NCBI GenBank assembly: GCA_021734325.1
Contig: JAIPJF010000015.1
Coordinates: 16,866-80,865, forward strand
Direction: 5' to 3'
DNA length: 64,000 bases
Source: Fidelibacterota bacterium
Lineage (GTDB): Bacteria; Fidelibacterota; UBA8477; JABMPR01
This document shows, piece after piece, positions 8,539 to 18,364 of the stretch (its first letter is position 1; each line of letters starts with the position of its first letter). Position numbers and translations under genes: made by a program. Under the pieces are notes generated by a model. That model saw nothing but the letters and a program-made list of their open reading frames with translations, was not told the DNA's origin and searched no databases.

Positions 8539-9780
8539 TCAATCACGCTTGTCAAATCCATTTTCAGGCATCGACCAAAAATAGGTCAGGGATTCATCCA
8601 GATGTGCTCTCCAGGAACCCCACGAATGACCTTCATGCCATTCCCTCCATTTATGGTCCCACCCACCATTTTGCAAGTGTTGACGAAAACTGACAGAGCT
8701 CCGATAAATGGTTTCTTCATAGGTCCCCGCATCCAAATAGATCTTCACCGCTAAGGGTGTGCTTTTTTCATAAAGTGAACTTATTTCTCCGATTTGAACA
8801 GCGGGAGAATATGCTCCACAATTTCCAAAAGTTTCTGGATGATGATAGGTAAACCAAAGGGATGTCAGCCCACCCAGACTTGCACCAGCAATTGCGCGGT
8901 CCTTCGCTTCTGTTCTTGTCCGATACCTGGCATCAATTGATGGAACGATTTCGTTTACAAACATTTCCATAAATTTTATATCGTATCTATACTCTTCATC
9001 ACGATCAGTTGGATCAACAAAAACAGCTATGATCGGTGGAATCAATTCGTTGAAAATCAGATAATCTATAACCTTTTTGGCGGAACCAAGGTCTTGATAT
9101 TGGCCGCCATCATGTATGTAAATACTCCGGTAGTGTTCTGTGCCTGAATCATATCCGGGAGGTGTGTATACTGTAATCGATCTTGTTCGGCCCAGGGTAG
9201 TATCTGAGAAACTGATCGTGTTCATATTGCCAAGGGGAATCTCAAAGTCAAGAATTTCCAGGGGGTGGACATATCCCGGCATGGATAATTCTGAATTCGG
9301 TCCCCAGCCACCGCTACAGGTATTGGGATTGAGGGGATCAAGGATCCAGTCATTCCCCAAAACAAGTTTATAGTCCAGACGTGCATCCGGTTCAAATTTC
9401 ATGGCTTGATAGAATAATCTGGTCCCGGGCAGATGTGTGAATGGCAGTGCTGACGGCTTCCAGTCATTGAAATCACCGGCTACGGATACTGTGGAACCAG
9501 TTGTGTCCAGATATAAAAAATACGCCTCTGAACCATCAATATAGGGTATACCTGTTGTGGAATCAGCCCTGGAGATGAATGCATCAACCAGACCTTGTTT
9601 CACCGAATCAGGTGCTTGATCCACTGAGAGTATAAAATTTTTAAATGTAAACTGACTGCCAGTCAACCTGCCTGCAGCTACTGAAGAATCATCAGTAAGA
9701 TCCAGACTCGAGCATGATTGAAGACACATGAGAACAAATACCGTGATTGTAGAATACCTGATTGTTCTCCTGATAATCAT
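8539..9780 (-). CDS. esterase (Fes/IroE-like alpha/beta hydrolase) with glycogen-binding-like domain, lipoprotein
   Basis: A 413-residue protein. The start at 9780 gives a proper lipoprotein signal (FVLMCLQSC); an upstream in-frame ATG at 9837 would bury it. Residues about 60-160 form a CBM48-like fold (VSVAGDFNDWKPSALP). The C-terminal half is a putative esterase of the enterochelin-esterase type, with nucleophile elbow GASLGGL and catalytic His in EGHSWGSWR. In glucan loci such enzymes may deacylate polysaccharide or oligosaccharide, but the substrate is not known. The stop is one base before the preferred MalE-MalF start, and it is the first gene of the second transcription block of the locus. 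Confidence 0.8.
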   Translation of the reverse strand: MIIRRTIRYSTITVFVLMCLQSCSSLDLTDDSSVAAGRLTGSQFTFKNFILSVDQAPDSVKQGLVDAFISRADSTTGIPYIDGSEAYFLYLDTTGSTVSVAGDFNDWKPSALPFTHLPGTRLFYQAMKFEPDARLDYKLVLGNDWILDPLNPNTCSGGWGPNSELSMPGYVHPLEILDFEIPLGNMNTISFSDTTLGRTRSITVYTPPGYDSGTEHYRSIYIHDGGQYQDLGSAKKVIDYLIFNELIPPIIAVFVDPTDRDEEYRYDIKFMEMFVNEIVPSIDARYRTRTEAKDRAIAGASLGGLTSLWFTYHHPETFGNCGAYSPAVQIGEISSLYEKSTPLAVKIYLDAGTYEETIYRSSVSFRQHLQNGGWDHKWREWHEGHSWGSWRAHLDESLTYFWSMPENGFDKRD

Positions 9781-9870
9781 TGTCTTAGAATTTAACCTCC
9801 TCACGAATCCCGTCAAGATGGATACCATTGGAAACATCTGGAATCACCTGTTATCCTAATATAGCGGGAT

Positions 9871-9909
9871 AAAAAAAGATAGGGTGGAGAGAAACCTCTC
9901 CACCCTATC
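9871..9909 (-). terminator. strong rho-independent terminator behind the starch-binding protein gene
   Basis: A perfect 14-bp stem GATAGGGTGGAGAG / CTCTCCACCCTATC with loop AAAC (9878-9909) is followed on the minus strand by seven T (A7 at 9871-9877). It separates the TonB/starch-binding block from the esterase-transporter block, so the latter needs its own promoter. Confidence 0.92.
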
Positions 9910-9936
9910 TAAGCTTACATGAATCGCATTAAACGA

Positions 9937-12900
9937 TTATTTCAGCAAGAGCATTTTGTGTGTCTGCTGAAAATCGCCAGCCATGATCTTGTAAATATAA
10001 AGACCACTGGCAACACGCTTGCCATCGGCATTGAGACCATTCCACATGATATCATAGCGACCGGCGTTGTGACTGCGATTGTCTATCAAACGCGTAACCT
10101 CACGACCAGTAATATCGAAAACAATCAAATCAACATCAACGGCTTCAGGCAATACATAGCTGATCGTTGTTGTCGGGTTGAAAGGATTCGGATAGTTCTG
10201 CGACAGAGCAAAAGTGGTTGGTAGATTATCAACCTCTGTCGATACAGGCAATACGAAAGTCAGGTCATTTGCGAATGGTTCAGGCATAACCTCAAGAGGT
10301 GTTCCCAGGTTGCTGAACTTCACAAGTTCCAAACCCTGTACGAGAGCGATTGATCCACCCACAGTTTCAGGTTTGAGCCACTGTGTACGATAACGTCCAA
10401 AACCATAGCCTGAACCTAGTTCACTGACTTCAGTACCGTCAGCCTTCACATACTTGGTTGTATACATCATCGCGTGCGGAGCTGGGCCAACAATAGGAAT
10501 TGTGACACTTTGAACATTTTCACCAAGTGTTCTTGAGTGCTCGGTGCTCCGGTAGAGATAGGTTTGCCTAAGAGTGGAAGGCACGGTATTGGTGCCAACT
10601 CCCTGTAATTCGGCTCCCCATGCATCCTGCCACATGAAGAACAAACTATCTGTTGCAGGATCGAAGGCATTTTCTTCGTAAGTCATGGCTTCCGTCATAT
10701 CCATATACAATGTAGCATAGGCAGTCTGACCTTCTGGAATGATACCTGCAGTTACATAGTCCTGGAAAGTCTGAACAGGCAGGACGGTATCACCATCTAA
10801 GCCGCTCCAGACGAAGTATCTATCACCACCACCAACACCGGCTGGCAGTTCATACTCGTGGAAATCATCCCCTGCCCATTTCGCTGAATCACCACCTCGA
10901 TCTGATGTAAATTCAAAAAGAATTTATATGTAAAGACCTCACCGGCAGGCTTATCAATAAACGGGACGGTTAAGAAATAGATCTCAGAACCTGGTTGACG
11001 AAGCATATCAATCTTGGAGCGATCAGCATCTGAGCCCCAACCATTGATACCACCACGAAGTTGAAGACTATCGCCAAGGGTACGATCATAGAATCCCAAT
11101 CCCTGGAGTACAGTCATATCCACGCGGAAGGTGATGTTACCGGAACCTGAACGAACCACCTCAACATTACTAAACCAGACAGGTTCAAGGACAACAGGCA
11201 CATCGGGAGTGTCCAGGACGATTGTTCTGTCAGTAGGCAGGGTCTCAGGTGTATTATCATTGATACGGAAACGATAGAAGGTCAAACCTAACGGAATATT
11301 GGCAGTCACTTCATAGATACCGTCTGCATCGCCATCCTCCATTAAAATCGCTCCAAAGACACCTGTTAGCATCACGTTGTCAGTGCCTGCGGTAAATTGA
11401 GCAGCATCGATCTGAGCATTCATGTTGACCTTGAAGGTTACAGGAGCACCCACAAAGTCTGGATCGAAATCATTCCACCATACACTATAGGTTTGTGCAC
11501 CACCTGCAACGATGTATTTACGATTTGGTCCACCACCAGGAAACTCAGCAAGATCCCAGTTGCTGTCAATACGGAACTTGAATTCCAGTTCCTGACCAAC
11601 AGTAAAGCTGTCGGTTACTGTAATTGACCATATACCATCCGCATCTGCATCAGATAAGACCCAGAAAGCTGGATCATTTCCACCCCAACCATTGAAATTA
11701 CCCGCAAGATCCACAATTTGAGTTGAAGGATCGAACTCACCGGCAGCAATCTTGGCATTCATATTGACTTCAAATGTCACAGCCAGATTGTAGTCATAGT
11801 TATTCCAATAGGCTTTATACTCCTGAAGACCTCCTGTAACCTTGAGGGTCCGATTGCTGATGGATTCAGCATAATCATCCCAGGCCTGGTTCATACGGAA
11901 CTTGAATTCCAGGTTATCATCGGCCGTAAAAACTCCTGGTTCGTCAATATAAGCACCCCATTTAAGACTATCTTCTGACATAGGCTGCAAATCAATACCG
12001 TAGCCCCAATTGCCTGTAAATGAACCAATAACATTTACGTTTGCAGTCGAGGGATTAAATCTACCGAGATTGTACTGATCAGTCAGATCAACACCAAAGA
12101 AAATGACAGGATACATAGTAAAATTACTTAAGTACCCGAAATATTCCATATCCTGGTCACCAACGATCAAATCTCTATCAGGAATTTCATCATGGTATCC
12201 AGCAGCCCAGGAGCTATTAATTCTAAACTTGAATTTATACTCACCTGGATCAAGTGGGAAGGTACCGACCCAAATGCCATTTGTGTCTGGAGAAGCTTCT
12301 AATTGCCATTCTCCCGGAGCAGGTCCCCATCCATTCAAGGTACCGGCTATATCAACATAATCCACTGCAGGATCAAATTTCCCTTCGAGGATTTTATGAG
12401 CCATGTTTACTTTGAAGGTCACTCTCGGACGAAAATCTTCCGGGAATGAACCTGTACCCATGAATTCATCTATTCCTTTTACGATCCACTCTGAGTCATC
12501 GGCATTTGTTCCGGCTGATGCAGCCCAATCTGTATTTCCGTGGGTAGTCCCTGCTTTTCGATACAGTGTATGGTCAGCTGTGGCAGCCGGGACTCCTGCA
12601 ACGTCCCATCCAGTACCTGGGTCTGCGTCCCAATTGCCCAGCCAGTCTATGATCTCAAAGTTACCCTCGACGCCTTTGACGAGTGCAAAACCATCATTGC
12701 CGTTACTGAGATAGTTAAACTGAAAGTCTGTCTCAGCGAGTATGGCTGCATCTGCAGATCCATTGGCGATGACATATACATCACCAGGAGCAACAGTTGC
12801 ACCAGCCGGGAAAGTATTCCAAAATTCATACTCGCCAGCCACTGTAAGAGCATTGCTGGCATTTGGAAATGCATACTCGGTCAGATCAATAACAGCATCT

Positions 12901-13550
12901 GTGGGATTATAAATTTCCAGAAGCTTGTTGCTGCCACTACCCTCATTATACTGAGAGAAGAACAAGCCGGGCGGTGGTGGTGGAATGGCCACGTCATCGA
13001 TGTAGACAACAGCATCAGCATCAGTTGTTGTATTGAACTGAATGCTCTCAATCGTCACAAAGTCTGTTGAATTGATTGCGCTGGTTCCATTTATCCAACC
13101 GGTCACAGCATCATTCGCTAGATCCAGCTCAAAATATTCCCAGGTATTGGCAGCACTCACATTCCAATAGGGACCGGCTTCGTATCCATCTCCGCCAGCT
13201 CCGTTATCCCAGATGACCAAACGGAATTGAAGATCCAGAGCTGCTGTGTAGATCCAGAATCCAATCGTGGCATCTGGAGCAAGCTGATCAACCCGGTTAT
13301 TCATCCGTATGAAATAGCCACCAGATACAGCGGTATCATCCAGCAGTTCAACTTTTGCTGAGGACGAACCACCATGGGCTTGTTCTGTCGACAGTGTAGT
13401 GCTTGAACCAGCAAGAACTCCCGCTGTAGACCCTGAGAAATTGGGATCAGCCCAATTTCCTATGTCCGTTTCGAAGTCATCTATGACTTGACCAAAGCCA
13501 AAAGTCATAGCGGCGCTGATCATAATCAGCATTGTAAATAAGCGTTTCAC
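9937..13550 (-). CDS. T9SS-sorted multi-module starch-binding surface protein, broken by one frameshift
   Basis: The GTG start at 13550 has AGGAGG five bases upstream and opens a signal peptide (MKRLFTMLIMISAAMTFGFG). In order: a sugar-binding-like jelly roll (about 22-190), a lamin-tail-like domain (about 195-360), then five beta repeats of the type VTFKVNMAHKILEGKFDP...NGWG, similar to starch-binding modules of SusE/SusF and CBM20/48. A T9SS type-A tail (NYPNPFNPTTTISYVLP...KMLLLK) closes it. The frame breaks in an A5 run at 10915-10919 (plus strand). With one more A the reading continues through FEFTSDRGGDSAKWAGDD to the stop at 9937, giving about 1200 residues. A homopolymer sequencing or assembly slip is the simplest cause; a true mutation would remove the sorting tail. 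Confidence 0.82.
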
Positions 13551-13709
13551 ACTTACCTCCTTTTGTTTGTTAAAAACATGTCAATATGAAATTTTAGATC
13601 AAAATAAACAAGACTAATGTCCTCTCTTTCTAAAATTCTTGTACCAGAAATCAGGCTGCTTTCCAGCTCTGATCTTGATCCAATCCTTATGATTCTACCC
13701 ACTATATTA

Positions 13710-14747
13710 TCACCTGTAGCGCAATGAGATTGAAAAATGTTCATTATAATTGAAGTAGGCATGGGACTGAACGGCATAGTCAATCTGCATCATTACACCA
13801 CCAAATATCCGTGTGGACAGGCCCCCTCCCAGAGAGTTTTGGGGATCATTCTCAGGCAGAAACATGTGGCTTCTTCCAGCGCTGAGATATAGGAGGTCAT
13901 TCATGACTCCGAGATGTGCACCTATATTCACCCATTCGTAATTATCACTGGGGTAAACACCATCGGCTTCAACATGCAGGCTCAATACCTGAGAGTCTAT
14001 CACTTGCCACCCTGCTCCAATAATCATCCGCAGGGGGATGTCAAAGCGATCTGTGGAATAGTAGGCATTGATAATGTCATTATTTCCACTATTGAGAGGG
14101 TCTGGATCAACTGTCGTCAGGAGATCGTCTCCCGTCATTTGCATTTTGGTGCCGAAATTATTGATTGAAAACCCCAGAACCAGGCCTGGCCAGGGGGTCA
14201 CATATCGTCCACCTACATCCAGGCCAAAACCCTGAGCGTGGGTGTTATAAATGGTTTCGCGGAATACTTTGGCGTTTGCACCTATCATGAACCGATCCGT
14301 CAAACTCCTGGCAAAGGCCAGCCCAAGTTGAATATCGCTCACCTCGAAGAAATCACCAGTTCCATCCTGATCCAGTTCAGTCGTAATCTCCATCTGACCA
14401 GAACTTAGGCTGATGACATTCAAACCAATCACGCCACCGATGGGAACGGGTATCACCATGGCAGCCTGGTTCAAGGAGATCCCTTCGTACCAGTCAACGT
14501 AACTGAAATGCGCTGTGGGCTCTGTGATAAGAGCCAGTGTTGAAGGATTGTAGTACAGGGTTGCAGGATTATTAAAGCCGGTCACAACTGCTTCACCACG
14601 AGAAGTGGCTACTGCATCAATGGGGATTTTAAGAAAATTGGCGGCTGATGTTCCAACCTTTGAAACAGTCTGTCCAAACAAGTACGAGCTTAGGATTCCC
14701 AGGATCAAGAATATTCTGATTGCAGTATCTTTTTTCATCTTCATCAT
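13710..14747 (-). CDS. PorV/PorQ-family outer membrane protein
   Basis: A 345-residue protein with a signal peptide (IFLILGILSSYLFG) and an outer-membrane beta-barrel pattern ending in FSISLRYR. The N-terminus VGTSAANFLKIPIDAVATSR and the motif NPATLYYNPS are typical of the PorV/PorQ (UPF0164-like) family. In Bacteroidetes, PorV shuttles type IX secreted proteins to the attachment machinery. It begins 3 bases after the large surface protein and precedes the starch-binding protein, both of which are sorted proteins, so a dedicated delivery role is plausible (inference). The start could be any of three clustered Met codons; the third (14738) has the best-spaced AAGGA. Confidence 0.8.
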   Translation of the reverse strand: MMKMKKDTAIRIFLILGILSSYLFGQTVSKVGTSAANFLKIPIDAVATSRGEAVVTGFNNPATLYYNPSTLALITEPTAHFSYVDWYEGISLNQAAMVIPVPIGGVIGLNVISLSSGQMEITTELDQDGTGDFFEVSDIQLGLAFARSLTDRFMIGANAKVFRETIYNTHAQGFGLDVGGRYVTPWPGLVLGFSINNFGTKMQMTGDDLLTTVDPDPLNSGNNDIINAYYSTDRFDIPLRMIIGAGWQVIDSQVLSLHVEADGVYPSDNYEWVNIGAHLGVMNDLLYLSAGRSHMFLPENDPQNSLGGGLSTRIFGGVMMQIDYAVQSHAYFNYNEHFSISLRYR

Positions 14748-14750
14748 TCC

Positions 14751-17700
14751 TTATTTGATCACTGCAAATTTGCCGGTTTGAGTAGCTCCTGTCTCCAAGT
14801 CTTCGACATAAAACAGGTACAGGCCGAATGAGATGGACAGATTATCCAGGGAGAGTAAATCCCAGGTTGTACTTCCCTCATCCATATTATTATTGACTTC
14901 AAACTGATCAACCAGCTCTCCGTTGACAGTAAAGATACTGATTCTGCAGTCTTTGGGAATATGATTGAATCTGATGACCCTTGGACCACGTCCCGAATTG
15001 AAAGGATTACTTGGCTCCCAACTGGCTGCCGCGATATAGGGATTGGGCACCACAGTCACTTTTTTGATGTCCTTTTTGGCTTGCTCCTCATTCAGATATG
15101 CACCAGCTGTTTTAAATTCATAGACATCGTCTGCCAGAAAGGGCTTTTTGATTATCAATGTCAACTGATCTCCTTCAACAGGATGTCTCCTTGAGCTATC
15201 ACTGACCAAATGCTTAAAGGTCAGTTGCCAGGTTGGATCATAATCCACTACATTGCCTAGTGTATCCAATATTTCGTCAAGAAAGATAACCACGTCAGAT
15301 TCATCAGTTGTGCTGTTCATCACGCCGTCAGCCGGATCGCCAGATTCAGCCAATGAATCTCCGTTTATCAGATTAAAAAAGGCGAAGGGTTGAGGTTTAT
15401 CTTCAGTCAGGTTGTACACGCTGAAGTTCACTGCGATCGCTGGGAGATTCACAAAACCACCCAGAATATTATAATTAATCGAAGTATCTATGCCTACTTC
15501 CCCAAAATCCAGCCGGTAATCATTTGGTTTTTTCTTACCCACACCTGAAAATTCGAGATTGTAGACGTTCAGACTGGGTTCAAAAATGGTTGAATCGTTC
15601 CAGCCAGATAAGGTTTTATTCAACTCTATATAGGGCTCAACGTGAAACTTGAGTCGCATTCCATCAATGACCAGATTCTCCGAATCATCAGCAAATCGGG
15701 TTGATTCAAGAATTAAGGTGTCCGGGTTATTGATATCGGTAATGTCTTCCCAGGTGAAGTTCTGAGTCGTTAAAGTATCATCATAGAGACTGCTTGAAGC
15801 TGGTAACAGTGTGTCCTTGAATGTGATCCTGTATGTGTTGTCGTCAGGTACCTTTAGTGGATCTACGATATCGACAATAATGGAACTTGAACTTGAACCA
15901 GCTGTATGAACCATATCAATTTCTGGAGCCTCATACCCAATGGGTTTTGGGGATGGGGTTGCGGTAATAGTATTTACACCATTAACCACAGTTCCGTCAG
16001 AATCAACCTGGATATAAATAGGGCACTCGCTTGGTGCAACATAGAGATTCACATCACCAGCGTCAAATGAAGTGACTGCGTAATAATAGGTTCGTCCATT
16101 TTGTACATCTTCATCGATGTATTTATGACTCAATCCAGTATCATCGCCCAGGTCAAATTTTATTCCATTTATATCAAGTTCCTGAAGTCCTTTGAGCCCA
16201 TCGTCCTTATCAAATTGAATCAGGGGCTTATAGAAGGTAGGAACACCATCAGCATCTGTAATGATAAATACATCTTCAAAAGCGGGGTCGGTTGATCGAT
16301 AGACGCGATAGCCCTGAAAATCGTATCCCTCAGAGCCTAGATCTGCCATATAACGATCATAAGAAGCTTCAGCTGTTTCATCCCAGTAAAGGGTGACTGA
16401 ACCATCCCCTATTGCAGCCGATAAATTTGGAGGTCTCGGTGCCGTGGCAAATTTATAGTCGAGATCATAGGTTTTCTGGGCGACTTCCTTATTTCGAATG
16501 GCATCAGCCTGGTCAACACCCATATTTACAGCCATACTGATGGATTCTGTTTGGCCCTCAGCCAGGGGAAAATATCCACTGGTTACATGGAGGTTATAGT
16601 CACCTTCCAGTTGAACGCTTGGATTAAAGAACAAGCCAGGTGTCATGAAGAGTCGCCACATTTCTGAATCCTGCATACCGGTTATACCAATCGCGCTGGA
16701 CATATAGGCAGCTGCCGTAAGACCGATCTGATCCGATTCTGAGACGTCTGTTTTGTCTATATTAGGTTCCCCGGGCAAACCGGTGCCCACACCGCTGGTT
16801 GCAATCCCGTCGTCTTCACCCAGGTCAGCAGTCTGTATTTGACCATCGAGACCAACATCATCAGTAAAAGCACGCCAATCCCGATCATTATCCACTCCAT
16901 CCGCTCTGGTTTCATCAATCATGGGGGCTACAGTATGTTGAGTGGCCTCAACATTCCCTCCGGGAACGATTAAACCGCGTCGAATGGTATCCCCGACATC
17001 AAAATACAGATAATTGATATATCTAACTGGTATTCTGCCATTGATCGTATAGCGATCCAGATGCAGATCCTCTGTTTCATCAATCAGGCCATCCAGATCA
17101 TCATCAATCAGGTTATCTGGATTTTCTTCTAATTCCAGACCTCTATAAAGATGCCGAGACACCCCGTTGCTGATAACGGTAGTATCCAGTCCGGAGAACT
17201 CGAAGATGTGGCGGGAATAATCTTTATCAATTGTGACTAATTTTTCTCCACCCTCCAGTTCCAGTAATGTAAAATCTCCAAAATCAAAGAGCGGTAACAG
17301 GGAATCCAGGTTTGAAAACTCCGCCAGCAACTCTGGGTGTTCATCTGCATCACCATCGTTGTCAATACCATCAACCCCATTACCTGGTGTTTCCAGAAAA
17401 GCAGTGGCAACCACACCTACTGGGGTGGAGCCAAAATACTTATTCCCAACACCGTCACCATCAGTACTCCAGGCAATATTATTGAGAAGATCGAAGGATG
17501 GGGAGTCATCATCGGAATCATTATCACCACCCACCAGATCTGCCAGCCAGAGAGAAAAACCTGTTTTTTTAAGGTCTTTGGTCCCATCATTGGTAATGGT
17601 ATGCAGATGGAAAAGGACATCATTGATGGTGATCTGACTCCAGGCGAGAACGCGTACCTGCGTGAGCAGGCCCAATCCGCGACGTGAATAATCTGTGGTA

Positions 17701-18341
17701 TCAGGAAAATAGTTCTTCCCATCATAGTTATTGTCGGAACACTCGTAGAATATTTCCTGGTCTGCATTGAATTGATCGCGACCAAAATAGCCGTTCCAGG
17801 ATCCTGGCCAACCTGGATCATTCACATCGTCAATTCGGTCCGGCCAGATTATTGGCCATGAGCTTGGATCCGTACTTTTTGCGATCGATTTAGAATCCTG
17901 ATTCAGGAACTCTGGAATAGGTTCAAGGTTCCAGCTAGCGCCAGTTTGTGGGTCTGTACGGTAATTGGGGGTCATCATCACCTTGATATAGTTACTGTCC
18001 AGGCGAACGGAATCAGGTTCCACTTGTACCTCAGTAACACTTAAAACTTCTGCCCCATAAAAGACACCTGTAAGTGCTATGTAATGCTGCTTGGTATTTT
18101 TTGGCCACTCATATGGAATCTGGGTTGCATCCGATCCACTGGTACGACCGGAAAAGCCGTAGTTGAAAATCGAGGCTCTGATTTGGTTTCCGTCGATATT
18201 GGTCTTACGTCGGTATTTTGGGTCACCGCGCCGCTCGGTTGGTGTATGGGATATATCCTGTGCCATGATAATTGAGCTTGTCCCGAGTATGAAGAGGAAA
18301 AACCCCCAGCGTCTGATATTTAAATTCAATTTTTTAATCAC
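14751..18341 (-). CDS. large secreted surface protein, TonB-receptor partner
   Basis: A 1196-residue protein with a signal peptide (FFLFILGTSSIIMAQ). It has no enzyme motif I recognise. It contains acidic repeats with DNDGD/DDDLDGLIDETED-type calcium-binding-like stretches (roughly 320-450), a fibronectin-III-like domain (about 645-800, PPNLSAAIGDGSVTLYWDE) and a C-terminal beta domain ending in GLYLFYVEDLETGATQTGKF and AVIK, resembling a T9SS-type tail. Proteins of this build commonly sit next to TonB receptors and PorV in FCB genomes. The position 23 bases after the TonB receptor suggests a SusD-like surface role in ligand capture, but no SusD fold is evident. Function is not established. 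Confidence 0.7.
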   Translation of the reverse strand: MIKKLNLNIRRWGFFLFILGTSSIIMAQDISHTPTERRGDPKYRRKTNIDGNQIRASIFNYGFSGRTSGSDATQIPYEWPKNTKQHYIALTGVFYGAEVLSVTEVQVEPDSVRLDSNYIKVMMTPNYRTDPQTGASWNLEPIPEFLNQDSKSIAKSTDPSSWPIIWPDRIDDVNDPGWPGSWNGYFGRDQFNADQEIFYECSDNNYDGKNYFPDTTDYSRRGLGLLTQVRVLAWSQITINDVLFHLHTITNDGTKDLKKTGFSLWLADLVGGDNDSDDDSPSFDLLNNIAWSTDGDGVGNKYFGSTPVGVVATAFLETPGNGVDGIDNDGDADEHPELLAEFSNLDSLLPLFDFGDFTLLELEGGEKLVTIDKDYSRHIFEFSGLDTTVISNGVSRHLYRGLELEENPDNLIDDDLDGLIDETEDLHLDRYTINGRIPVRYINYLYFDVGDTIRRGLIVPGGNVEATQHTVAPMIDETRADGVDNDRDWRAFTDDVGLDGQIQTADLGEDDGIATSGVGTGLPGEPNIDKTDVSESDQIGLTAAAYMSSAIGITGMQDSEMWRLFMTPGLFFNPSVQLEGDYNLHVTSGYFPLAEGQTESISMAVNMGVDQADAIRNKEVAQKTYDLDYKFATAPRPPNLSAAIGDGSVTLYWDETAEASYDRYMADLGSEGYDFQGYRVYRSTDPAFEDVFIITDADGVPTFYKPLIQFDKDDGLKGLQELDINGIKFDLGDDTGLSHKYIDEDVQNGRTYYYAVTSFDAGDVNLYVAPSECPIYIQVDSDGTVVNGVNTITATPSPKPIGYEAPEIDMVHTAGSSSSSIIVDIVDPLKVPDDNTYRITFKDTLLPASSSLYDDTLTTQNFTWEDITDINNPDTLILESTRFADDSENLVIDGMRLKFHVEPYIELNKTLSGWNDSTIFEPSLNVYNLEFSGVGKKKPNDYRLDFGEVGIDTSINYNILGGFVNLPAIAVNFSVYNLTEDKPQPFAFFNLINGDSLAESGDPADGVMNSTTDESDVVIFLDEILDTLGNVVDYDPTWQLTFKHLVSDSSRRHPVEGDQLTLIIKKPFLADDVYEFKTAGAYLNEEQAKKDIKKVTVVPNPYIAAASWEPSNPFNSGRGPRVIRFNHIPKDCRISIFTVNGELVDQFEVNNNMDEGSTTWDLLSLDNLSISFGLYLFYVEDLETGATQTGKFAVIK

Positions 18342-18364
18342 TTTACTTTTTCATCCTCAAGCTG

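Noticed and set aside
10797..10930. Programmed frameshift in the starch-binding gene
   Set aside because: The A5 run gives no typical slippery heptamer plus pseudoknot, and the out-of-frame end is short and unlike a functional domain; a sequence error or mutation is simpler.
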